Shown here one piece after another: positions 1 through 7,564 of a stretch of DNA of 17,944 bases. The DNA comes from CAYSCW01 sp964449165 (GTDB taxonomy: Bacteria; Acidobacteriota; Aminicenantia; Aminicenantales; Aminicenantaceae). The translations under genes were made by a program, and so were the position numbers. The DNA lies in assembly GCA_964449165.1 (NCBI GenBank), contig CAYVAT010000052.1, positions 1 through 17,944 of the forward strand, written 5' to 3'. How positions within the stretch are numbered: position 1 is the first letter of the stretch; the number at the start of each line of letters is the position of its first letter. The notes beneath the pieces were generated by a model, which saw only the letters and a list, made by a program, of their open reading frames with translations, did no database searches and was not told the DNA's origin.

Positions 1-1
1 G

Positions 2-1103
2 TGACACATTATTGATGTTTTAGATGCTAAAATCGATGTCACTATGAGATTTAGGGATACGAGCACATATGGATCACTTATTTACGGATCGGAGTTCATA
101 CGTTCGCTTGTTAGACAGGGGACGATATCCAAAGAAGCAAAGAAGAGATTGATGTGGTTTGATCACTACAACAAGACGGGCAATGCGAGACTCACCTGTC
201 GTTACTTCGGGATATCTCCACAGACTTTTTACCGGTGGAAGCGACGTTTTGACCGTTATGATTTAACGACGTTAGAATCTCAGTCTAGAAGACCAAATCA
301 GGTGCGTAGGCCGCGGACATCTGTGGAGGTGGTAGAGAGGATACAGAAGTTAAGAGAGCAGTATCCTCGTTGGGGAAGAGATAAGTTAGCTGTACTATTG
401 CGAAGAGAAGGGATAGAGGTTTGCGCTTCGACTGTTGGGAGAGTCATCAACCGGCTGAAAGAGAGAGGGATTTTAAAAGAGCCACTGAATGTGAGATTGG
501 CCAGACAGGCTCGTAAAAGACGCTGGAAGCCGCGATATGCCACACGAAAGCCCAGAGGTTATAAAGTTAAAGGGCCTGGAGATCTTGTGGAGCTAGATAC
601 GCTGAGAGTCCGCCTTCTCCCGGATGAGGTGCGTTATCAATTCAGTGCTAGAGATATCCTTTCCAAATGGGATGGACTCAGAGCCTATAAGAGTCAGACA
701 AGCACCAAGGCCGCTCATTTTCTTCAATATCTACAAAGAAAATTTCCTTTCCGGATCAAAGCCATCCAGATAGATGGTGGTTCAGAGTTTCGAAAGCATT
801 TTGAGGAGGAATGCCAGAGAAGAGAGATCTTACTGTTTGAACTTCCTCCGCGATCACCGAAGTTAAATGGGCATGTGGAAAGAGCCAACCGGACCCATAG
901 AGAAGAGTTCTATGAAGTGGAGGAGATATCGCTTTCGTTAGATGAGCATAACAAACAATTAGAAAACTGGGAGCATGTCTACAACTACATCAGGCCCCAT
1001 CAGGCGCTTGATTACTTAACTCCCAATGAATATTATCAACTATGGTTACAGAATCAAAAAGGAAAGCGTCACTGATGCTATGGACGCATTCACTTTTTTG
1101 ACA
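2..1103 (+). mobile_element. IS481-like insertion sequence, tentative ends
   Basis: The transposase gene is bracketed by imperfectly matching ends. Reading inwards, the left end starts TGACACATTATTGATG (from position 2) and the right end starts TGTCAAAAAAGTGAATG (reverse complement of 1087-1103), with roughly 11 of 17 positions shared if one gap is allowed. Both give the TG...CA termini usual for IS3/IS481 elements, and about 1.1 kb is a normal size. The left end lies at the window edge, so no target-site duplication can be tested and the true left end could be outside. The transposase call is firm; the exact boundaries are not. Confidence 0.45.
44..1075 (+). CDS. IS481/IS3-like DDE transposase (integrase core)
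   Basis: Cuts and joins DNA ends to move its insertion sequence. The 343-residue protein begins with a helix-turn-helix region (about 25-70, with the ISPQTFYRWKRRFD pattern), followed by a second HTH-like segment (about 95-145) and an rve-type integrase core (about 175-335). The catalytic acidic triad is visible: D185 in VELDT, D244 in QIDGGSEF and E279 in GHVERANRTHREEF, with the usual D-34-E spacing. The C-terminal YNYIRPHQAL motif is typical of the family. Length and motifs indicate an intact, potentially active enzyme. No good ribosome binding site precedes the ATG, as is common for transposases. The IS481 versus IS3-orfB assignment rests on the single-ORF layout and is less certain than the integrase-core call. 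Confidence 0.93.
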   Translation: MRFRDTSTYGSLIYGSEFIRSLVRQGTISKEAKKRLMWFDHYNKTGNARLTCRYFGISPQTFYRWKRRFDRYDLTTLESQSRRPNQVRRPRTSVEVVERIQKLREQYPRWGRDKLAVLLRREGIEVCASTVGRVINRLKERGILKEPLNVRLARQARKRRWKPRYATRKPRGYKVKGPGDLVELDTLRVRLLPDEVRYQFSARDILSKWDGLRAYKSQTSTKAAHFLQYLQRKFPFRIKAIQIDGGSEFRKHFEEECQRREILLFELPPRSPKLNGHVERANRTHREEFYEVEEISLSLDEHNKQLENWEHVYNYIRPHQALDYLTPNEYYQLWLQNQKGKRH

Positions 1104-1126
1104 CAAGATTTTATCTGTGCTATAAG
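1098..1126 (+). promoter_or_regulatory. Hybrid IS/flank sigma70-like promoter
   Basis: A consensus -35 box TTGACA lies at 1098-1103 and a TATAAG -10 box (5 of 6) at 1121-1126, separated by exactly 17 bp. The -35 falls in the presumed terminal repeat of the insertion sequence and the -10 in flanking DNA, so the insertion may have created the promoter. Transcription would start near 1133 and enter the S9 peptidase gene about 70 nt downstream. Confidence 0.6.
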
Positions 1127-1203
1127 CTTTTTTGTCTGAAGTATTCTGAAGACCGCAAAAGAGAGAAAAAAGCATTTTAAATTACAAACAAAAGGAGGCA
1201 ATC

Positions 1204-3114
1204 ATGCGCAAAAGAATAATTCTAGTATTGGTAACAATATCCATTCTTGTTTTCAGCTGTGCTCCCAAAGAAAAAATGGGCCGTTTGATCCCGATGGAGG
1301 ATTTTTTCCGTAATCCTGAAAACACCTATTTTTCATTGTCCCCGGATGGAGAACATCTGGCATTCATGAAACCCTGGGAAAATCGATTAAATGTTCATGT
1401 CCAGAAAATCGGAGAGGAAGAGGTAACCCGTATTACCAGCGCAACTGAAAGAGATATCGCTGGATATTTATGGGCGAATAATAATCGCATAGCTTATGTA
1501 CAGGACACAGCAGGAGATGAAAACTTCAGATTGTATGCCGTCAATATCGATGGTACTGAGGAAAAAGAACTCACTCCATTCGAAAAGGTAAGGGTACAGC
1601 TCATTGATGAGCTCAAAGAGGATGAGGAGCATATGCTGATTGGAATGAATAAGCGAGATGCGCGTGTGTTTGATGCTTACCGCATCAACATCAACACAGG
1701 CGATATGGAGATGATCGCTCAAAACCCGGGAAATATTATAAGCTGGCAGACTGATCATGACGGAAATTTAAGGGTGGCTGGAACAACGGATGGAGTCAAC
1801 ACAAGCGTGTTGTACAGAGAAAGTGAAAAGGATGATTTTCAAGTCCTCGTCACAACAAGTTTCAAGGAAACCCTACAGCCGTTGTTCTTCACCTTCGACA
1901 ATAAAAATCTTTATGTGGCTTACAACATTGGCAGGGATAAAACAGCGATTTATGAATATGATGTTAAAAACAAAGAAACAACCAAATTAATATATGAAAA
2001 TCCAGAAGTCGACGTGTCCAATCTATTAAAATCGGATAAACGAAAGATAATTACAGGCGTTTCCTATTTCATCGATAAAAGACATTACCATTTCTTTGAC
2101 GAGGATAGAGAGCAATTGCAGAAGAGCCTGGAAGAGCGGCTGCCTAGCTATGAAGTCGTGGTTACTGATATGAGCAAGGATGAAAGGAAAGTCATGGTGA
2201 GAACCTACAGTGACAGGTCTCTTGGAGCCTACTACTACTTTAACCGTGATACAGATGAATTCATAAAGCTGGCGGATGTAAGCCCCTGGCTGAACGAGGA
2301 CGAATTAGCCGAGATGAAACCCATTAGTTATCAATCCCGGGATGGGTTGACCATACACGGATATTTAACACTGCCCTTGGGATTGAAACCTGAGAAACTG
2401 CCTGTTGTTATCAATCCACACGGCGGTCCATGGGCCAGAGACAGATGGGGATTTAATCCAGAAGCGCAATTTCTTGCCAATCGAGGTTATGCAGTTCTGC
2501 AGATGAATTTCAGAGGCTCAACAGGCTACGGCCGTGCGTTCTGGGAGGCAAGTTTTAAACAATGGGGCCTTACCATGCAGGACGATATCACAGATGGTGT
2601 CAAATGGCTCATTGACCAGGAAATCGCAGACCCAGAACGCGTGGGTATCTATGGCGGCTCTTACGGAGGCTATGCCACCCTGGCAGGGGTAACATTTACT
2701 CCGGATTTATATGCTTGTGGTGTAGATTACGTGGGTGTCTCCAACCTCTTCACGTTGATAAAAAGCATCCCTCCCTATTGGGAACCCATGAGGCAGATGT
2801 TCTACGAAATGATAGGTGATCCTGAAAAGGATAAGGACCTGTACGAAAAAATTTCTCCTCTCTTCCATGCTGATAATATTAAAGCCCCCTTGCTCGTTGC
2901 TCAAGGGGCTAATGATCCCCGAGTGAATAAACAGGAGTCTGACCAGATCGTGGAAGCCCTAAAAAAACGGGGAATCGAAGTTAATTATATGGTCAAAGAC
3001 AACGAAGGACACGGCTTCCGAAACGAGGAGAATCGATTTGATTTCTACAGGGCCATGGAAGAATTCCTGGGCAAACATCTAGACGGGAGAGTGGAGGAAA
3101 AAGCTCAAGAATAG
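1204..3114 (+). CDS. S9 family peptidase, predicted lipoprotein
   Basis: Serine peptidase of the prolyl oligopeptidase/acylaminoacyl-peptidase type, probably trimming short peptides outside the cytoplasmic membrane. The N terminus has a lysine/arginine-rich start, a hydrophobic core and a Cys at 19 (VFSC), which suggests lipid anchoring, although Phe at -2 is not the classic lipobox. Residues from about 40 to 370 form a beta-propeller-like region (LSPDGEHLAF). The C-terminal alpha/beta-hydrolase domain has the triad S486 (GGSYGG), D571 (QGANDPRV) and H603 (NEGHGF), plus an oxyanion-type NPHGGP segment. AAAGGAGG at 1191-1198 supports the start. The 636-residue length is normal for S9. It is convergent with a second S9 peptidase and lies directly downstream of an insertion sequence that may drive it. 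Confidence 0.93.
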   Translation: MRKRIILVLVTISILVFSCAPKEKMGRLIPMEDFFRNPENTYFSLSPDGEHLAFMKPWENRLNVHVQKIGEEEVTRITSATERDIAGYLWANNNRIAYVQDTAGDENFRLYAVNIDGTEEKELTPFEKVRVQLIDELKEDEEHMLIGMNKRDARVFDAYRININTGDMEMIAQNPGNIISWQTDHDGNLRVAGTTDGVNTSVLYRESEKDDFQVLVTTSFKETLQPLFFTFDNKNLYVAYNIGRDKTAIYEYDVKNKETTKLIYENPEVDVSNLLKSDKRKIITGVSYFIDKRHYHFFDEDREQLQKSLEERLPSYEVVVTDMSKDERKVMVRTYSDRSLGAYYYFNRDTDEFIKLADVSPWLNEDELAEMKPISYQSRDGLTIHGYLTLPLGLKPEKLPVVINPHGGPWARDRWGFNPEAQFLANRGYAVLQMNFRGSTGYGRAFWEASFKQWGLTMQDDITDGVKWLIDQEIADPERVGIYGGSYGGYATLAGVTFTPDLYACGVDYVGVSNLFTLIKSIPPYWEPMRQMFYEMIGDPEKDKDLYEKISPLFHADNIKAPLLVAQGANDPRVNKQESDQIVEALKKRGIEVNYMVKDNEGHGFRNEENRFDFYRAMEEFLGKHLDGRVEEKAQE

Positions 3115-3173
3115 ATCTGGCCTTTTGTGCTTAGGAATTTATTGATTTCCAAGAATAATTAGGTCAATTTCCT

Positions 3174-5219
3174 TCAGGGCTGCTCATCCTTGTTTTCTAT
3201 CTTGAGATATTTCTCAAGCCAGATGTGAATCTCCTTCCACCAGCGCACATTATTCTGCGGACCTGAAATCACATGCCCTTCATCGGGAAAGACGACCAGT
3301 CGTGAGGGAATCCCCTGTCTTTGAAGAGCCGTAAAGAGCTGCAGGCTCTCTGCAAATGGTACTCTGTAGTCCTGTTCACCATGAGTAACCAGAGTCGGAG
3401 TTTTGAATTTTTTGGCATGAACATGGGGCGACCATTTTTTATAGAGGTCCGGTTCATCCCAGGGGCTTTTTCCCATATCCCACGCTGGAAACCACAGCTC
3501 TTCAGTAGCTCCATAAAAGCTTATCAAGTTGTACAGACTGGCATGGCTGACAATACATCTGAAGCGGTCTGTATGACCCATGATCCAGTTAACCATATAG
3601 CCACCGAAGGAACCTCCGATAGCCGCCTGCCTTTTTTTGTCCACGAAATCGTAATTTTGGTTAACATAATCCAGACCCTTCATCAAGTCCTCAAAACAGC
3701 GGCCTCCATAATCTCGGCTGACCTGTTCCCGGAAGGTGGAACCGTATCCTGAACTTCCCCTGGGATTGATGAATACTCCCACATAACCAGGAGAACAGAC
3801 AAGCTGGAAAGTAAACCAGGTGGTCATGAACCTGTCAGCCCACATATTCTGCGGCCCGCCATGGATAGTGAGTACGAGGGGGTATTTCTTCTTGGGGTCG
3901 AATCCAGGAGGCTTCTGGATAAAACCATGAACTTTTGTTCCCTCTGCCCCTTCGAACCAGAATTCTTCCAACTGAGGAAACTCGATCTCCTCCAAAAGCT
4001 CTGAATTTGTATGTGTGAGCTGGATAGCTTCTCCTCCAGAGGCAGGAATAGAGAAGAGTTCATTAGGTATATGGTTGTAAGAACGGATAAAGACAAGATT
4101 ATTCCCATCCGGAGTAATATCTATCTGAATATTGTACCCATCATCCGTGATTTTCTTGATCTCTCCTTTCAAATCCACTCTGTATATGGAACTGCGGCCT
4201 TTCTCCCGCGCGGTGAAAAAGAGAGTACGGCTGTCCGGGCCCCATAGGATCTGCCCGACCGACAAGTCGAGCGGCTCTGTCAAGCGCAGATGTTTATCCT
4301 CTTTTCTATCATAGACAGCCAGGCGCTTCCGGTCGGATTCATAGCCAATCTTTTCCATTGCTGCATAGGCGATGTATCGTCCATCAGGGGAATAATGAGG
4401 CTGGCTATCCAAGGCAGGGTTCGAAGTGAGCTTCTCTTCTTCCACTGTCTCGATATTTGCCACGAAAAGATCATGATTTGTGCTGATGGCCAGCATGGGG
4501 CCTTCATTCTTGACAAAACAGATCTGTGAACCGTCGGGAGAAATGTCAAAGTCATGGTCACTGGAAAGCGAAACCGGCGAAGTGTCAAAATCACCAGGCG
4601 TAAGATCTTTCATCGATCCATCCTCAATGTTAACCAGAAGAACATGATTTCTCTTGTCGCCGAGCCACCTGTCCCACTGCCGGAAGAGCAGATGGTTGAT
4701 TGTCCTTGCTTCACATTCAGGGAGTGCGGGCGCAGTCCAGTTTTCCTTGACCTTCTCTGTATCAGGCATCACTCTCGAGCCACAGATGAAGTATCCGCCA
4801 TCCTTAGTCCAGATGGGAGAGTAGAGATCGGTTTGAGAGGAAGTGATTTTTTGGGCCTCTCCTCCACTTACTCTGATCAGATAAATGTTAGCCACACCGT
4901 CCCTGGAGGAGATAAATGCAATCTGCTTTCCATCTGGAGACCATCTCGGTGAATGATCGGCCTTGGGATTTCGGGTTAATTGAATCGGCTTCCCTCCAGA
5001 AATGGGCATCAGCCAGATATCGCTGTTAAAATTATTCTCTTCCAGACTAGGGACAGAGATGGTGAAGGCGATCCATTCCCCGTCAGGGGAAACCTGAGGA
5101 TCGGAGACCGCTTTTATTTGATAGAGATCTTCGGGCGTCATGGGGCGCTTGGAATAAGCAAAAGTTGAAGGGAATAAAATTAACATGGAGACACAAATAA
5201 CCGCCAAATATTTATTCAT
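3174..5219 (-). CDS. S9 family peptidase, secreted (propeller plus hydrolase)
   Basis: Second prolyl oligopeptidase-like serine peptidase, 681 residues. A signal peptide (about 1-21, ending STFA) without a lipobox suggests export by signal peptidase I. Residues 30-420 hold several TolB/PD40-type propeller strands, seen as repeated SPDGxxIAF patterns (SPDGEWIAFT, WSPDGKQIAF, YSPDGRYIAY, ITPDGNNLVF). The C-terminal alpha/beta-hydrolase domain has S537 in GGSFGGY, D617 in HGEQDYRVPF and H649 in DEGHVI, all intact. AAAGGAGG five bases before the ATG fixes the start. It resembles the dipeptidyl aminopeptidase/acylaminoacyl peptidase branch of S9, so likely substrates are oligopeptides; exact specificity cannot be read from sequence. 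It is only about 60 bp tail-to-tail from the other S9 gene, and the two are different enough not to be a recent duplication. Confidence 0.93.
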   Translation of the reverse strand: MNKYLAVICVSMLILFPSTFAYSKRPMTPEDLYQIKAVSDPQVSPDGEWIAFTISVPSLEENNFNSDIWLMPISGGKPIQLTRNPKADHSPRWSPDGKQIAFISSRDGVANIYLIRVSGGEAQKITSSQTDLYSPIWTKDGGYFICGSRVMPDTEKVKENWTAPALPECEARTINHLLFRQWDRWLGDKRNHVLLVNIEDGSMKDLTPGDFDTSPVSLSSDHDFDISPDGSQICFVKNEGPMLAISTNHDLFVANIETVEEEKLTSNPALDSQPHYSPDGRYIAYAAMEKIGYESDRKRLAVYDRKEDKHLRLTEPLDLSVGQILWGPDSRTLFFTAREKGRSSIYRVDLKGEIKKITDDGYNIQIDITPDGNNLVFIRSYNHIPNELFSIPASGGEAIQLTHTNSELLEEIEFPQLEEFWFEGAEGTKVHGFIQKPPGFDPKKKYPLVLTIHGGPQNMWADRFMTTWFTFQLVCSPGYVGVFINPRGSSGYGSTFREQVSRDYGGRCFEDLMKGLDYVNQNYDFVDKKRQAAIGGSFGGYMVNWIMGHTDRFRCIVSHASLYNLISFYGATEELWFPAWDMGKSPWDEPDLYKKWSPHVHAKKFKTPTLVTHGEQDYRVPFAESLQLFTALQRQGIPSRLVVFPDEGHVISGPQNNVRWWKEIHIWLEKYLKIENKDEQP

Positions 5220-5328
5220 GCATTCCTCCTTTTATGAATCTTGAAATTTTCCTCTCTTGCAGGGGATATCTCTTTTATCCCTAAAACACGCATTTTTATC
5301 CAAATTTATCTTTATTCTCTTTCTGTAG

Positions 5329-5357
5329 CTATTAACACATAGAAATCCTGGCGTCAA
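5329..5357 (-). promoter_or_regulatory. Candidate promoter of the secreted S9 peptidase
   Basis: On the minus strand TTGACG (5352-5357, 5 of 6) is followed after 17 bp by TAATAG (5329-5334, 3 of 6), with a TG one base before the -10 box that could compensate. It would give a leader of about 100 nt. The -10 is weak, so this is tentative. Confidence 0.35.
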
Positions 5358-5430
5358 TTCAGCAGCGTGAACAATATTCATAGACTGGTTGTTGTCTAAA
5401 AATGCTCGACCGATGCAGACAAAATTGATA

Positions 5431-5474
5431 AGAAAGAGCCTTTAATAAAGGAGGTGGAAAGGACAGCTCTTTCT
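5431..5474. repeat. Inverted repeat hairpin with a nested palindrome
   Basis: AGAAAGAGC (5431-5439) pairs perfectly with GCTCTTTCT (5466-5474). Inside the loop is CCTTTAATAAAGG (5439-5451), itself a near-perfect palindrome, followed by a ribosome-binding-site-like AAAGGAGGTGG that has no open reading frame behind it. It could end transcription from the minus-strand lipoprotein gene (a weak T-rich stretch follows on that strand) or be the remains of a small mobile element. Confidence 0.45.
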
Positions 5475-5571
5475 AGGAATCAACGATTGTAGCCTCACGG
5501 GTGACTTTTCCAACTCGGGCGAGTTCAGCGCGGTGATCAAGGTCGAGCGCAACGCTGTTCCCACAGAAAAT
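5473..5571 (-). pseudogene. Possible remnant of a recombinase-associated HTH protein
   Basis: The minus strand encodes about 30 residues ending in a stop at 5473, including LDHRAELARVGKVTREATI. This resembles the AELARxGxVTRARxTQ helix-turn-helix stretch found in proteins encoded beside serine recombinases, as far as can be judged from memory of that family. The segment is visibly richer in GC than its surroundings. There is no start codon or upstream domain, so it would be a decayed fragment. The resemblance is short and could be chance. Confidence 0.25.
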
Positions 5572-5581
5572 TAGGGACAGC

Positions 5582-5899
5582 CTACGGTTTCTTTTCCTTT
5601 TTCTTCTGAAATTCCTCCACCATTCCAGGTTTAACCCAAAAGGTTCCATCCAGGTTTTCAGCAGCCACAAGGGAATGCGTCCTAATCTGACAGCCTCTCT
5701 TATCTTGGCTGGTTTTGACACAATCATCGTAAAACTTCCTGACAAATCCTGCCGTAACCAGATAGTAACCACCGGGTCGCTCTTGCTGGGAAAGTATCTT
5801 AGCCTCGCCGCGCTTGATTTTTTGAGGATTGAATTTCCATGGAGAGGAAACGCAGGCAACAGAAAGGGTAAGGAGAAGAATCAGCAACTTTGATCTCAC
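5582..5899 (-). CDS. Small predicted lipoprotein, GTG start
   Basis: Encodes 105 residues of unknown function. The N terminus (MRSKLLILLLTLSVAC) is a short signal peptide ending in Cys16, so a lipoprotein of about 90 residues is likely, although the -3 residue is Ser rather than Leu. The mature part contains two cysteines (C60 and C70) that could form a disulfide in a small loop, and ends in a Lys/Glu-rich tail. GTG is chosen as start because AAAAGGAGG (5905-5913) lies five bases upstream and there is no in-frame ATG giving the signal peptide. A strong promoter (5972-6000) and an SD-adjacent hairpin support real expression. It is divergent from the antiporter gene. No family was recognised. 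Confidence 0.75.
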   Translation of the reverse strand: MRSKLLILLLTLSVACVSSPWKFNPQKIKRGEAKILSQQERPGGYYLVTAGFVRKFYDDCVKTSQDKRGCQIRTHSLVAAENLDGTFWVKPGMVEEFQKKKEKKP

Positions 5900-5904
5900 A
5901 GCTT

Positions 5905-5926
5905 CCTCCTTTTGGCTTTACGCCAA
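5905..5926 (-). promoter_or_regulatory. Leader hairpin abutting the Shine-Dalgarno
   Basis: On the minus strand TTGGC-GTAAA-GCCAA (5912-5926) forms a five-pair hairpin whose 3' arm is followed directly by AAGGAGG (5905-5911) and then the GTG start. It may tune ribosome access or mRNA stability. The stem is short, and an alternative TGGCT/AGCCA pairing overlaps it. Confidence 0.4.
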
Positions 5927-5971
5927 GCCACTAAATCAGACTATTTTATAGCCTTCATTCTTCCCACGAGA

Positions 5972-6000
5972 ATTCTAGCGGTTTGAAATATGCCTGTCAA
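5972..6000 (-). promoter_or_regulatory. Sigma70-like promoter of the small lipoprotein
   Basis: Minus-strand TTGACA (5995-6000, consensus) and TAGAAT (5972-5977, 5 of 6) are separated by exactly 17 bp. Transcription would start near 5965, giving a leader of about 65 nt. This is among the best promoter matches in the window. Confidence 0.65.
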
Positions 6001-6033
6001 CATAACCTTGACCACTTATTCTTCACCCTGAAT

Positions 6034-6062
6034 TTGACATCCAAGTTTCCGAGTGCTATATG
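6034..6062 (+). promoter_or_regulatory. Sigma70-like promoter of the NhaC-led operon
   Basis: TTGACA (6034-6039, consensus) and TATATG (6057-6062, 4 of 6) are 17 bp apart. Transcription would begin about 15 nt before the antiporter ATG at 6085. It is back to back with the lipoprotein promoter, the two -35 boxes lying 33 bp apart. Confidence 0.6.
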
Positions 6063-6084
6063 TCTCTTCTAGGAAAATCCCCCC

Positions 6085-7500
6085 ATGGATTCATACGGCT
6101 GGCTCTCCATCCTCCCTCCGCTTTTTGCCATTTTCCTCGCCATTAAAACCAAACATGTTTACATTTCCCTTATCCTGGGTATCTGGCTGGGATGGACCAT
6201 CGTCCAGGCATGGAACCCTCTTTCCGGCCTTTTTCAGACAATTAATGCTCTTATCGCTGTGTTTAAGGATGAGGATAACACCAGGGTAGTGCTCTTCAGT
6301 GCGCTGATTGGAGCCGTCATCACCTTCACTCAATATTCCGGTGGGATGAAGGGTTTCATCAGCTGGGTCGTGGATAAAGGGATCGTCAGAACCAGAAAAT
6401 CCGCAGGACTCCTCGCCTGGTTTTTAGGCTTTATCATCTTCATCGAATCCAGCATATGCGTTCTTGTTTCGGGGGCGATAGCGCGGCCCCTTTTCGATAA
6501 ATTGAAAATCTCCAGGGAAAAGCTAAGCTACATCCTTGATTCCACATCTGCTCCCAAATGCATCCTCATTCCCTTGAATGCTTGGGGAGCATTCATCATC
6601 GGACTTTTGGCCACCCAGGGTGTGGAAAATCCGGTTAAATTCCTGGTCTCTTCAATACCATTCAATTTCTATGCCATCCTGGCTCTTCTCCTTGTTGTCG
6701 TGTTGGTTTTGACCGGAAAAGACATCGGCCCGATGCAGAGGGCAGAAAGACGCGTTCGCATTGAAAACAAGCTCCACCGCGACGGGGCTGAACCTTTGAT
6801 CGCTGACGAGGTAGTGATGATGAAGGCAAAGGAAGGAGTCAAGCCGCGAGCTGTGAATATGATCCTTCCTGTGGCTGCCATGGTGGTCATGATGCCCATC
6901 GTGCTCCTCATCACTGGAAAGGGAAATCTTATGGACGGATCGGGATCCACGTCTGTACTTTGGTCGGTTATCACCGCTCTTGTGGCAGGAGCCATCGCCT
7001 ATAGGATTCAAGGAATTATGAAGACCAAGGAAATCACAGATATCTTCATGAAAGGCGTGGGAGGCCTCGTTCCTCTGGCCAGTTTGATGATACTTGCCTT
7101 TGCTATCGGCGATACTTGCGATGTTCTGGGCACTGGCCCATTTGTGGCACAAGCAGCAAAGACAACGCTTCCTGCGGGAGTCATCCCTGCGCTGGTTTTT
7201 CTGATATCCTGCTTCATCGCCTTTTCTACAGGAACATCCTGGGGAACGTTTGCCATCATGATTCCTATTGCTGTGCCCCTAATCAGACTCATCGGCCTTC
7301 ATCCGGGACTGGTCATCGCTGCTGTCCTGGGAGGGGGTGTCTTTGGAGACCACTGTTCTCCCATTTCCGACACCACCATCATCTCTTCTATGGCTTCTGC
7401 CTGTGACCACATCGACCACGTGAGAACACAGCTTCCTTATGCTCTTGCAGCAGCAGGTTTTGCCCTTCTTCTTTTCCTTATCTTCGGTTTTGCCTTATGA
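6085..7500 (+). CDS. NhaC-family Na+/H+ antiporter-like membrane protein
   Basis: Integral membrane transporter of 471 residues that probably exchanges Na+ (or an organic substrate with Na+) for H+ across the cytoplasmic membrane. Ten or more hydrophobic segments are spread over the protein, with one charged cytoplasmic-type loop around 215-255. The NhaC-superfamily signature GDHCSPISDTT lies at 421-431 near the C terminus, and an upstream FSTGTSWGTF segment is also typical. The family (PF03553) also includes malate/lactate and amino acid antiporters, so the substrate is not certain. The ribosome binding site is weak (AGGA, ten bases upstream), unlike the strong sites of its neighbours. It is the first gene of the plus-strand run and has its own promoter. 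Confidence 0.88.
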   Translation: MDSYGWLSILPPLFAIFLAIKTKHVYISLILGIWLGWTIVQAWNPLSGLFQTINALIAVFKDEDNTRVVLFSALIGAVITFTQYSGGMKGFISWVVDKGIVRTRKSAGLLAWFLGFIIFIESSICVLVSGAIARPLFDKLKISREKLSYILDSTSAPKCILIPLNAWGAFIIGLLATQGVENPVKFLVSSIPFNFYAILALLLVVVLVLTGKDIGPMQRAERRVRIENKLHRDGAEPLIADEVVMMKAKEGVKPRAVNMILPVAAMVVMMPIVLLITGKGNLMDGSGSTSVLWSVITALVAGAIAYRIQGIMKTKEITDIFMKGVGGLVPLASLMILAFAIGDTCDVLGTGPFVAQAAKTTLPAGVIPALVFLISCFIAFSTGTSWGTFAIMIPIAVPLIRLIGLHPGLVIAAVLGGGVFGDHCSPISDTTIISSMASACDHIDHVRTQLPYALAAAGFALLLFLIFGFAL

Positions 7501-7564
7501 AATTTTTGCCCTTAAAAACAGATAATAATTCTCCATTAATCCTATTTCAAGGAGGTCCTCTGAG

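Larger units (their letters stand above)
5220..5581. other. 362-bp stretch without an intact gene
   Basis: Between the secreted S9 peptidase and the small lipoprotein gene. The left third holds the peptidase 5' leader and a candidate promoter (5329-5357). Positions 5358-5430 show nothing recognisable. A hairpin lies at 5431-5474 and a possible gene remnant at 5473-5571. The right end reads AATTAGGGACAG (about 5569-5580), resembling half of the REP-like palindrome at 16099-16141. Confidence 0.6.

Noticed and set aside
3115..3173. Bidirectional terminator between the two S9 genes
   Set aside because: Only a weak GGAA/TTCC pairing is visible, with no T tract.
5586..5859. Minus-strand reading overlapping the small lipoprotein in another frame
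   Set aside because: No ribosome binding site or signal peptide; it overlaps the better supported lipoprotein. Only its far end (5473-5571) was kept as a possible remnant.
6652..7152. Long minus-strand reading inside the antiporter gene
   Set aside because: His/Ser-rich composition is typical of the reverse of a membrane-protein gene; no ribosome binding site.
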